The translations under genes and the position numbers were made by a program. This document shows positions 16,183-23,063 of a DNA stretch of 64,000 nt, in pieces. Origin of the DNA: JAMWCX01 sp964352425 (GTDB lineage: Bacteria > Omnitrophota > Gorgyraeia > 2-01-FULL-45-10); NCBI GenBank assembly GCA_964352425.1, contig CAYGRZ010000002.1, positions 32,562 through 96,561 of the forward strand. The letters run 5' to 3'. The notes beneath the pieces are model-generated. The model saw only the letters and a list, made by a program, of their open reading frames with translations. It did no database searches and was not told the DNA's origin. How positions within the stretch are numbered: position 1 is the stretch's first letter; every line of letters starts with the position of its first letter.

Positions 16183-17643
16183 ATGTTCTTCAGGTCTATC
16201 CGCTTCAAGATGATGCTGTGGTACATGCTGCTCCTGACGCTGACGCTCCTGGCGTTCAGCGTCGTCGTCTACGGCAGTTTCTCGAAGACGCTCTATAACG
16301 ATCTCGACGACCTCCTGAGTTCGAAGGCCGAGGGCGTCGTCAACTCGATCAACACCTTCTGGAGCGCGAAAGCGGCCGCTGCCGCCCAGGGCAGGGGCGG
16401 GGAGGATACGTTCGTGAAGAGCGCCGGCGACTGGGTCGAGACGAAGCTGAAGGATCCGGAGCTGATGAGCCTGTTTGTCCAGATACTCGACTCGAAGGGC
16501 GCGCGCATCGTCGCCTCGAAGAACATGCCGCATATCGAAACTCTGTCGAAAGACGTGCTCGAAGACCTGCTGGACGGCGAGGATGATTTTGACACGCTGA
16601 AGGGCGAGACGGCCGAAGGCAAGTCGACGAAATTCAGGACGTATACAAGGCCCGTGATGATCGGCGGCAAGGTCGAGTATATCGTGCAGGTCTCGGGTTC
16701 GATCGGCCTGCTGGCGCTTGCGACGAAGAACCTCGTGTGGCTCCTGGTCATACTCCTGCCGCTCACCGTCTTCCTGGCCGGCATGCCGGGCCTGGTCCTG
16801 GTCAGGCTCACCCTGAAGCCTGTCGACACAATGATCAAGGCGCTCAGGCAGACGACCGCGGAAAACCTGAAGCTGAAGATACACCTTCCCGACACGAAGG
16901 ACGAGATAAAGCGCCTGGCCGATACCTTCAACGAGATGATCGAGCGGCTCGACCGGTCGTTCTCCTCCCAGCAAAGCTTCATCCAGGACCTGTCGAGCGA
17001 GCTTAAAAACCCGCTTACAGAACTGAAGGAGCAGTATGAGGCGGCTCTCGGTTCATCGGCATCGGCGCAGGAATACGCCTCGCTCGTGCGCCACGGGCTC
17101 GAGGAGATGAAGAAGTTCGGGCAGGCCATAGAGGAGCTGGAGACGCTGGCAAAATTCGACAATAACCGCATGGCACTCGAGATACGCAAGGTGAACCTGT
17201 CGCCTCTCATCGACGAGGCCCTCGGCGCCATCAGGGCACAGGCGTCGGCAAAGGACATCGCCCTCTCGTCGATCCTGAAGGACACCATGATCATCGACGG
17301 TGACGAGCGGCAGCTTAAGGCGCTCTTCGCCAACATCCTCGACAATGCCATCAAGTATACAAACCGGAAAGGAAGCGTGACGGTAACGGCGCGGAAGAAC
17401 CACCGCTCGGTCACCGTCAGCATCAGCGATACGGGCATCGGCATAGAGGAGAACGAGCTTCCTTACATATTCGACCGCTTCTACCAGGTCACGAAATCCC
17501 GCAGCGGTAAGGGCGGGTTCGGGCTGGGCCTCTCCATCGCGAAGTCCGTCGCGGAAGTGCACAAGGCGACGATCGCCGTCGACAGCACTCCCGGCAAAGG
17601 CTCGACCTTTACCGTCTCATTGCCGTTATCATATCCGGGGTAG
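16183..17643 (+). CDS. Sensor histidine kinase-like protein lacking the H-box histidine
   Basis: A 486-residue membrane protein with helices at about 10-30 and 180-205 flanking a periplasmic sensor, then HAMP (RLTLKPVDTMIKAL to IKRLADTFNEMIERLD), a dimerization helix and an ATPase domain. N-box LFANILDNAIKYTN, G1 DTGIGIEENEL, F-box YIFDRFYQV and G2 GFGLGLSIAKSV are intact. The H-box reads FIQDLSSELKNPL, with Ser272 where the phospho-acceptor His belongs. No response regulator is adjacent. It may act as a pseudokinase or on a partner; the ATP site looks functional. Confidence 0.88.
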   Translation: MFFRSIRFKMMLWYMLLLTLTLLAFSVVVYGSFSKTLYNDLDDLLSSKAEGVVNSINTFWSAKAAAAAQGRGGEDTFVKSAGDWVETKLKDPELMSLFVQILDSKGARIVASKNMPHIETLSKDVLEDLLDGEDDFDTLKGETAEGKSTKFRTYTRPVMIGGKVEYIVQVSGSIGLLALATKNLVWLLVILLPLTVFLAGMPGLVLVRLTLKPVDTMIKALRQTTAENLKLKIHLPDTKDEIKRLADTFNEMIERLDRSFSSQQSFIQDLSSELKNPLTELKEQYEAALGSSASAQEYASLVRHGLEEMKKFGQAIEELETLAKFDNNRMALEIRKVNLSPLIDEALGAIRAQASAKDIALSSILKDTMIIDGDERQLKALFANILDNAIKYTNRKGSVTVTARKNHRSVTVSISDTGIGIEENELPYIFDRFYQVTKSRSGKGGFGLGLSIAKSVAEVHKATIAVDSTPGKGSTFTVSLPLSYPG

Positions 17644-17646
17644 ACG

Positions 17647-18543
17647 ATGTCCGTTATATTCACTCTCAGACCGACAAGAGAAAAGACGGTCGTGCCCGGC
17701 TCTTACGACAACGGGTTTGTCCTTGAGGGCGCGAACGGCGCCACTGTTATACTCATCCACGGCCTGACCGGCACGCCGAACGAGATGCGGTTCCTGGCCA
17801 ACTACCTCAATAAGAAGGGCTACTCGGTCATATGTCCGCGGCTGGCCAACCACGGCGAGAGCCTGTCGGTCCTCAAAAAGACGCGCTGGCAGGAATTTTA
17901 CGCCTCCGTGCGCGACGCGGCCGCGGTCCGGCAGGCCCTGGCCGGCGGCGGGAGCGTTTTCGTCTCCGGCCTTTCGATGGGCGCGCTCCTGGCTCTCGTG
18001 CTGGCCGACGAGTACAGGGACAGGATCGCCGGCGTGACCTGCCTGGCGCCGACGCTCTTCTACGACGGCTGGAACACGCCGGGCGCGAGATTCTTCATGC
18101 CGCTGGCGTGCACGCCGCTGAAGTACTTCTTCTACTTCAAGGAGGAGCCGCCGTACGGCATACGGAACGAGGCGATACAGGCGAGGGTCCATAAATATTA
18201 CGCGAACGCCAGCCTCGATAACATGGAGAACGTCGCCCAGTACGGCTATCCGTTCTATCCGGTCACGCAGCTCTACCAGCTCCAGCTTCTCGTGAAATAC
18301 CTGTCGAAGAGGCTCCGGAACGTGAAGACGCCCGTCCAGCTCATCCAGGCAAAAGACGACGACATGACGAGCATAAAGAACTCGAAGTACATCTACGACC
18401 GCGTCAGGTCCCCGGTCAAGGAGATGGTCTTCCTCTATAACTCGTATCACGTGATCTCGGTCGATCAGGAACGCGACATTGTTGCCGAGAAGATGGAAGG
18501 ATTCTTCAGTCGAGTGCGCCCGGGCCTCAACACCGAGCGATGA
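17647..18543 (+). CDS. Alpha/beta hydrolase, carboxylesterase/lysophospholipase type
   Basis: A 298-residue alpha/beta hydrolase. The oxyanion region is VILIHGLTGTPNEM, the nucleophile elbow GLSMG (Ser), the acidic residue likely lies in LIQAKDDDMTS and the His in NSYHVISVDQERD. The layout resembles Est30-type carboxylesterases and S33-family lipases. It starts 3 nt after the kinase stop and overlaps the following glycosylase gene by 4 nt, so the three form an operon. Substrate unknown. Confidence 0.85.
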   Translation: MSVIFTLRPTREKTVVPGSYDNGFVLEGANGATVILIHGLTGTPNEMRFLANYLNKKGYSVICPRLANHGESLSVLKKTRWQEFYASVRDAAAVRQALAGGGSVFVSGLSMGALLALVLADEYRDRIAGVTCLAPTLFYDGWNTPGARFFMPLACTPLKYFFYFKEEPPYGIRNEAIQARVHKYYANASLDNMENVAQYGYPFYPVTQLYQLQLLVKYLSKRLRNVKTPVQLIQAKDDDMTSIKNSKYIYDRVRSPVKEMVFLYNSYHVISVDQERDIVAEKMEGFFSRVRPGLNTER

Positions 18544-19334
18544 AGAGCTTCCGCCGTATTGTCTACGGCCATTACCGGAAACACTACCGCCCGATGCCGT
18601 GGCGCGACACGCGCGACCCGTACCGCATCCTCATATCCGAGATAATGCTCCAGCAGACTCAAGTATCCCGCGTCCTCGAAAAGTACGGGCAATTCATCAG
18701 GCGCTTCCCGACGATGCGTAGCCTCGCGCTCGCTCCGCTCGGCGATGTTCTCGCGGCGTGGCAGGGGCTCGGCTATAACCGCAGGGCGCTCGCCCTGAAG
18801 CGTCTCGCCGCCGAAGTGGTGGCGCGCTACGGCGGCAGGCTTCCCGACTGCCGCGAGGCGCTCGAAGCCCTCCCGGGCATCGGCGAGGCGACCGCCGGCG
18901 CGATCATGGCCTACGCGTTCAATACGCCCGCCGTGTATATCGAGACGAATATCCGCACCGTCTACATCCACCACTTTTTTAAGGACCGCGCCAATGTGCG
19001 CGATGAGGCGCTTATTCCGTATATTGAGAAGACGCTCGACCGCAAAGATCCGCGCGAGTGGTATTACGCGCTCATGGATTACGGCGTCTATCTCAAGTCG
19101 GTCATGCCCGATCCGGCCCGCAGGAGCAGCCGCTACCGCACGCAGCCGCGCTTCAAAGGCTCTGACCGTCAGCTACGCGGCAAAGTCCTGAAGCTTCTCA
19201 CCGCACGGCGCCGCATGACGAGGCGCGCGCTTTACCGGGCCCTGGAAGAGGACGCCAGGCGGCTCGACAGGATCACGGGGGCACTCGTCAAAGAAGGCCT
19301 CATCAGGCAGTCGGGGCAATCCGTTTTCCTGTAA
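18540..19334 (+). CDS. MutY-like HhH-GPD DNA glycosylase without Fe-S cluster
   Basis: A 264-residue glycosylase. The catalytic helix ISEIMLQQTQV has Glu34 (equivalent to E. coli MutY Glu37) and the helix-hairpin-helix is LPGIGEATAGAI. At the MutY Asp138 position the sequence is YIETNIRTVYIHHFF, so the acidic residue is Glu135. The four-cysteine iron-sulfur motif is absent: the region after MDYGVYLK reads SVMPDPARRSSRYRTQP. The C-terminus is a winged-helix-like segment rather than the MutY NUDIX-like domain. This matches a cluster-less A/G glycosylase clade known from archaea and candidate phyla (recollection). Confidence 0.85.
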   Translation: MKSFRRIVYGHYRKHYRPMPWRDTRDPYRILISEIMLQQTQVSRVLEKYGQFIRRFPTMRSLALAPLGDVLAAWQGLGYNRRALALKRLAAEVVARYGGRLPDCREALEALPGIGEATAGAIMAYAFNTPAVYIETNIRTVYIHHFFKDRANVRDEALIPYIEKTLDRKDPREWYYALMDYGVYLKSVMPDPARRSSRYRTQPRFKGSDRQLRGKVLKLLTARRRMTRRALYRALEEDARRLDRITGALVKEGLIRQSGQSVFL

Positions 19335-19351
19335 TACGCAGAACCCCCGCA

Positions 19352-19360
19352 TGCTATAAT
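19352..19360 (+). promoter_or_regulatory. Extended -10 promoter of the MBL-rhodanese gene
   Basis: TGCTATAAT is a perfect extended -10 (TG-n-TATAAT), 27 nt before the start codon. No good -35 is visible. The ribosome-binding site AAGGAGGTG follows. Confidence 0.55.
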
Positions 19361-19387
19361 ATCCATACCAACACAAGGAGGTGCCTT

Positions 19388-20611
19388 ATGATAAAACAAT
19401 TCGCCGCAGGAAGCTGCTATTCGTATATCGTAAGTTCTGACGGCGAGGCTGCCGTCGTCGATCCCCACATCAGCCTTTTCGATGAATACGCCTCGTATCT
19501 CAAGAAACATTCTCTCACGCTCAGGGCCATAATAGATACCCATACTCACGCCGATCATTTCTCGCTCACCGCAGTTCTCAAAAAACACTACAATGTCCCC
19601 ATCCTCATGCACGAGAAGGCCATCTCGGATATCGCGGACCGGCGCCTGAAGGACGGCGACGAAGTAACCGTAGGCCGGAGCCGCCTCAAAATCCTCCACG
19701 CTCCCGGCCACACCGACGATGCGATAGCCCTGCACGGCGACGGTGCGGTCATGACCGGCGACGTCCTCCTGATAGGCTCGGTCGGCAGGACCGACTTCCA
19801 GAACGGTTCGCCCGAATCGATGTTCGACACGCTCCGGCGCTTCAAAGCACTTCCCGACAGCACCGTCGTCTACCCGGCGCATGATTACCACGAGGTCCGT
19901 TCGTCGACCATCGCGAAAGAGAAGGCGGCCAACCCCTTCATGAAACAGCCCGACAAAGACGCGTTCGTTAAGGAAATGCGGTCAAAGGTCCTCCAGAAGC
20001 CGTTCAACATGGACAATATCATCCGCGTCAACCGCACAGGCGGGGCGACGCGCCTCGAGATGGTCTCCCCGAAAGATGTCCGCGCGCTTATTGCCGAAGG
20101 CGGCCGCTACAAACTCCTGGACGTGCGCAGCCCGCTCGAATATAACGAAGTCCATATCAAGGGAGCTCTCAATGTTCCCATGGACATGGTCGCCGCCAGG
20201 CTGGACGAGCTCGGCAGAACAGGCGACGCTTACGTCGTCGGGTGCCGGACCGGTAACCGCTCTGCCATGGCCGCTGACATGCTCATCCAGTCGGGGATAA
20301 AGGACGTCAAGGTCTTAGGTGGCGGCATGACCGAATGGCAGAAAGAGCGCCTCCCGGTCGAAAAAGGCGCCGGAGGCATATCTATCGAACGCCAGGTAAG
20401 GATCGGCGCCGGCACGCTCGTCCTGGCCGGCATCGCTCTGGCCGCGCTCGTCCATCCGGCGTTCATCGGCATATCCGTCTTCGTCGCCTGCGGCCTCATC
20501 TACGCAGGCGCCACCGACAACTGCCTGATGGGCATGCTCCTCATGAAACTCCCCTATAACAGGAAGCTCTACAGGACAAAGTCGGGTGGCGGCACCTGCG
20601 CGATGGGCTAA
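19388..20611 (+). CDS. MBL-fold persulfide dioxygenase-like / rhodanese / YgaP-type membrane fusion
   Basis: A 407-residue three-part protein. Residues about 1-210 are a metallo-beta-lactamase fold of the ETHE1 type (DTHTHADHFSL, APGHTDDAI, TGDVLLIGSVGRTDFQNG). Residues about 225-320 are a rhodanese domain with active loop GCRTGNRS (Cys nucleophile). The C-terminus (about 335-407) has paired helices and the TDNCLMGMLLMKLPYNR segment of the DUF2892/YgaP tail. The combination suggests sulfane-sulfur transfer and persulfide oxidation at the membrane. A strong AAGGAGGTG precedes the start. Confidence 0.9.
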   Translation: MIKQFAAGSCYSYIVSSDGEAAVVDPHISLFDEYASYLKKHSLTLRAIIDTHTHADHFSLTAVLKKHYNVPILMHEKAISDIADRRLKDGDEVTVGRSRLKILHAPGHTDDAIALHGDGAVMTGDVLLIGSVGRTDFQNGSPESMFDTLRRFKALPDSTVVYPAHDYHEVRSSTIAKEKAANPFMKQPDKDAFVKEMRSKVLQKPFNMDNIIRVNRTGGATRLEMVSPKDVRALIAEGGRYKLLDVRSPLEYNEVHIKGALNVPMDMVAARLDELGRTGDAYVVGCRTGNRSAMAADMLIQSGIKDVKVLGGGMTEWQKERLPVEKGAGGISIERQVRIGAGTLVLAGIALAALVHPAFIGISVFVACGLIYAGATDNCLMGMLLMKLPYNRKLYRTKSGGGTCAMG

Positions 20612-20618
20612 AGGCGCG

Positions 20619-20647
20619 GGAACTTTTTGAGCCCCCACACTGTCTAA
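20619..20647 (+). promoter_or_regulatory. ECF sigma-type promoter (autoregulation)
   Basis: GGAAC with a T-run at 20619, and TGTCTAA ending at 20647, total span 29 nt. This matches RpoE-like -35 GGAAC and -10 TCTAA elements. A second copy with exactly the same span is at 21678-21706. It lies just upstream of the sigma factor gene. Confidence 0.75.
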
Positions 20648-20666
20648 TGTAATAGAGGCCAGGGAC

Positions 20667-21212
20667 ATGTCCGACATATCGAGCGAACTAATACTCAAGG
20701 CGGCCGATGGCGACATGGCAGCCTTTGAAGCAATATACAAGGCCTCGTCCGGCTTCGTCTACAATATTGCTCTCAGGATAACCAATAACCGCGACGACGC
20801 CGATGAGGTCACGCAGGACGTATTCGTAAAGATCTTTAACAGCCTAAAGAGTTTCGGGTCCCGGTCGTCCTTCAAGACGTGGATCTACCGGATCGCGGCC
20901 AACACAGCCATCAACCATGCCAAGAGCGCTTCCCGCCATAGGCGGAGCAAGGTCGAATACGATCCGGCGATCCATGATGTACAGGCCCCGGACGCCGCGA
21001 AACTCGAGCCGGATACGGACGAGGCTCGAGACACGGCCGCGCGGCTTCTGGATGCGCTCGATCCGGACCAGAGGGCGGTGCTGGCGCTTCGCGAGATAGA
21101 AGAGCTCGATTACAGGGCGATAGCGGATACGCTGAAAATAAATATCAATACGGTGCGGTCGAGGTTGAGGAGGGCGCGGGAGAAGCTGATCGCGCTGGCA
21201 AGAAAGAGGTGA
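20667..21212 (+). CDS. ECF RNA polymerase sigma factor
   Basis: A 181-residue sigma-70-family protein with region 2 (FEAIYKASSGFVYNIAL, DADEVTQDVFVKIFN, FKTWIYRIAANTAINHAK) and region 4 (LDPDQRAVLALREIEELDY, NINTVRSRLRRAREKL). It directs RNA polymerase to GGAAC...TCTAA-type promoters, as RpoE-like factors do. The anti-sigma gene overlaps or immediately follows, and the gene itself is preceded by a matching promoter, so positive autoregulation is likely. The Spy-like gene downstream has an identical promoter, which suggests an envelope-stress role. Confidence 0.93.
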   Translation: MSDISSELILKAADGDMAAFEAIYKASSGFVYNIALRITNNRDDADEVTQDVFVKIFNSLKSFGSRSSFKTWIYRIAANTAINHAKSASRHRRSKVEYDPAIHDVQAPDAAKLEPDTDEARDTAARLLDALDPDQRAVLALREIEELDYRAIADTLKININTVRSRLRRAREKLIALARKR

Positions 21213-21217
21213 GCGCC

Positions 21218-21706
21218 ATGAAATGCGAACGTATACAGGAATTACTGCTTACCGATCATATGGACGGGGAGCTCGGCGGCGCGCTCAGGCGTGAAGTTGA
21301 CGAACATCTGCGCTCCTGTCTGGCATGCGGCGAATTTGCCCGGGCTGCTGTCCAGGTCTCGGCACGTCCTCTCAAGGCTGCCGGCAAAGAGGAGGCGCCT
21401 TCCTATATATGGCATCGCGTGAAGGAGCGGATCGCTTCGCAGGAAGGATCGCGCACCGGCGTCATGCAGGATATGGCAGAGTTTATCAGGGGCGTGCGTG
21501 CGCCGTGTGCGAGGATACCCAGGCCGGCCATCGCGTTCGCCGCCGCAGCCATGGTGATACTGGCCGTCCTTGTGGCGCGGCCCATTATCAGGGATCGCGC
21601 GGCCGACGCATACCTGAACGATCAGATGAGTTTTATGGCCGGCCTCGGCACGGAAGAATATAATGGTTCCGATAACGGGAACTTTTTTGATATGGACGTT
21701 GTCTAA
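21218..21706 (+). CDS. Anti-sigma factor with zinc-binding domain
   Basis: About 162 residues. An N-terminal zinc anti-sigma motif, VDEHLRSCLACGEF (H-x3-C-x2-C), precedes a single helix RPAIAFAAAAMVILAVLVA and a short periplasmic tail. It would hold the adjacent ECF sigma at the membrane. I chose ATG 21218, 5 nt after GAGGTGA; GTG 21209 is possible and would overlap the sigma stop. Its last codons contain the second ECF promoter. Confidence 0.85.
   Translation: MKCERIQELLLTDHMDGELGGALRREVDEHLRSCLACGEFARAAVQVSARPLKAAGKEEAPSYIWHRVKERIASQEGSRTGVMQDMAEFIRGVRAPCARIPRPAIAFAAAAMVILAVLVARPIIRDRAADAYLNDQMSFMAGLGTEEYNGSDNGNFFDMDVV
21678..21706 (+). promoter_or_regulatory. Second ECF-type promoter, inside the anti-sigma gene end
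   Basis: GGAAC plus a T-run at 21678, TGTCTAA ending at 21706; span 29 nt, identical to the copy at 20619. The TAA of the anti-sigma gene is part of the -10 element. It drives the Spy-like gene at 21729. Confidence 0.75.
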
Positions 21707-21728
21707 CATAGTAAAGGAGGGCATTAAC

Positions 21729-22238
21729 ATGAAGACGAATATGAGGAAAGGATTGGCAGTGGCGGTAGTGGTGGCCATGGTCTTTGCGGCCTCAAGCGCC
21801 TGGGCCGGAGAAGGATGGGCAGGGCATAAAGGGGAAGGCGAGAAGGGTGAGCACTTTGAAAAGATGACCAAAGAGCTCAATCTCACGCCGCAGCAGAAGG
21901 CCGAGCTCGAGAAAGAGCGCTCGGCGACGATGCCGAAGATGAAGGAGCTGAGGGAAAAGATGCGCACCGCGCACGCAGAGCTCAAGGCCGAGATCGACAA
22001 GCCGGCGCCGGACACGGCGCGCCTGGCAGCGATCGTCACGGAGCTTAAGAACCTCACCGGAGAACAGATACAGATGAGGATCGGCAAGGTCCTGGCGATG
22101 AAGAAGATCCTCACGCCTGAGCAATCGGCAAAGATGAAGAGCGTGATGGAGCAAAAGAAGAAGGGGTTCGAGACTAAGCGCGGCGGAAAAGGCCGCGGCC
22201 CCGAAGGACACGGTCCCGAAGGTCCTGAAGAGCGCTAA
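21729..22238 (+). CDS. Spy/CpxP-like LTxxQ periplasmic protein
   Basis: A 169-residue secreted protein: signal peptide ending SSAWAGEG, then an all-helical charged domain with two LTxxQ motifs (LNLTPQQKAELEKE; KILTPEQSAKMK) and a Gly/Pro/His-rich tail (GPEGHGPEGPEER). Spy and CpxP are periplasmic chaperone or stress-sensing proteins. ATG 21729 follows AAAGGAGGG; an upstream in-frame ATG would overlap the anti-sigma gene. The ECF-type promoter immediately upstream places it in that regulon. Confidence 0.87.
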   Translation: MKTNMRKGLAVAVVVAMVFAASSAWAGEGWAGHKGEGEKGEHFEKMTKELNLTPQQKAELEKERSATMPKMKELREKMRTAHAELKAEIDKPAPDTARLAAIVTELKNLTGEQIQMRIGKVLAMKKILTPEQSAKMKSVMEQKKKGFETKRGGKGRGPEGHGPEGPEER

Positions 22239-22286
22239 ACAGCGCTTAGCGGAAATCGGTAGTTGTAATTGGTAGCATCTCAGCAA

Positions 22287-22320
22287 CGACGTAGGGGAGG
22301 TTTAAACCTCCCCTACGTCG
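22287..22320. repeat. 34-bp perfect palindrome, TTTAAA centre (copy 1)
   Basis: Arms start CGACGTAGGGGAGG and meet at TTTAAA; the right arm mirrors exactly. A related palindrome lies 11 bp downstream. The shared plan is GTAGGG...GTTTAAAC...CCCTAC-like, with different inner bases. Confidence 0.8.
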
Positions 22321-22331
22321 GGAGTTACTGT

Positions 22332-22365
22332 AATTGTAGGGCACGTTTAAACGTGCCCTACAATT
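22332..22365. repeat. 34-bp perfect palindrome, TTTAAA centre (copy 2)
   Basis: Arms start AATTGTAGGGCACG and meet at TTTAAA. It ends AATT followed by further T, so as RNA it could also terminate the Spy-like transcript. Same length and architecture as copy 1 but arms differ. Confidence 0.8.
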
Positions 22366-22369
22366 TTAC

Positions 22370-22398
22370 TTGACAGGTGAACGGACGTTCACTATACT
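22370..22398 (+). promoter_or_regulatory. SOS promoter with LexA-type operator in the spacer
   Basis: TTGACA, 17-nt spacer, TATACT. The spacer is almost wholly GTGAAC-GGAC-GTTCAC (22377-22392), an inverted repeat containing GAAC-N4-GTTC, the core of the Gram-positive-type LexA box. A repressor bound here would block both promoter elements. The downstream gene encodes a LexA/UmuD-like repressor. Confidence 0.8.
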
Positions 22399-22410
22399 TG
22401 TATACGAGAT

Positions 22411-22458
22411 CACCTCGGAGGTGGTCCCGGAGAAGACTGATACCGCACCTCCGAGGTG
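22411..22458 (+). promoter_or_regulatory. 5' leader stem-loop of the LexA-like gene
   Basis: CACCTCGGAGGTG (22411-22423) and CACCTCCGAGGTG (22446-22458) are exact inverted repeats 22 nt apart, between the promoter and the start codon. Each arm contains an AGG(A)GGTG-like anti-Shine-Dalgarno match. No T-tract follows, so translational or mRNA-stability control is more likely than termination. Confidence 0.6.
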
Positions 22459-22481
22459 TGGTAACGGTATACCGGGGTTCT

Positions 22482-23063
22482 ATGGACAAACTCACGCTAA
22501 AGACTTACGCCGGGCACCTCGAGCGTTTCTACCAGGACGCCGGCCGCATGCCGTCCTACTCGGAGATGCTCGGGCTCTTCGGCCTGAAGTCGAAGAACGC
22601 CGTATTTAAACGCATCGCAAAATTGGTCGACGCCGGCCTCGTCCGCAAAGACTCCCGCGGATGTATCCTGCCGGCTCACCTTAGGCGCCCGGCACGGCTT
22701 CTGGGCTTCGTCCAGGCCGGATTCCCCAGCCCGGCGGAGGAGGAGACGCAGGACCTCGTAAGTCTCGACGAATATCTCATATCCAATCCCGAATCTACAT
22801 TCCTTCTCAAGGTCGAGGGCGATTCGATGGTCGGCGCAGGGATCAACCCGGGAGATCTCGTCCTCGTCCAGCGCGACCTGAACCCGCGGCCGGGCGATAT
22901 CGTCATCGCGCGCATCGATAACGAGTGGACGCTCAAATATTTCGACACGTCGAAGGGCAAAGTCACCTTAAGGGCCGCCAACGACAAATACCCCGTCCTT
23001 GCGCCGCGCCAGGAACTCGTGATAGGCGGCGTCGTCATAGCCAATGTCCGCAAATATCGCTGA
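22482..23063 (+). CDS. LexA/UmuD-like self-cleaving repressor (S24)
   Basis: A 193-residue protein. The N-terminal winged helix (RMPSYSEMLGLFGLKSKNAV, FKRIAKLVDAGLV) is LexA-like. The C-terminal S24 peptidase half is closer to UmuD: cleavage site Ala79-Gly80 in GFVQAGFPSPAEE, Ser115 in VEGDSMVGAG and Lys152 in NEWTLKYF. It would repress SOS genes and self-cleave with RecA. The promoter has a LexA-type operator, and the gene overlaps a Y-family polymerase gene as in umuDC. It may serve as both LexA and UmuD. Confidence 0.9.
   Translation: MDKLTLKTYAGHLERFYQDAGRMPSYSEMLGLFGLKSKNAVFKRIAKLVDAGLVRKDSRGCILPAHLRRPARLLGFVQAGFPSPAEEETQDLVSLDEYLISNPESTFLLKVEGDSMVGAGINPGDLVLVQRDLNPRPGDIVIARIDNEWTLKYFDTSKGKVTLRAANDKYPVLAPRQELVIGGVVIANVRKYR

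Noticed and set aside
16293..17444. A 383-codon Ser-rich minus-strand frame opposite the sensor kinase
   Set aside because: Low-complexity shadow of the kinase codons; no ribosome-binding site or domain.
21663..21728. Upstream start for the Spy-like protein
   Set aside because: It would hide the signal peptide behind 22 residues and overlap the anti-sigma gene; ATG 21729 has AAAGGAGGG and a clean signal peptide.
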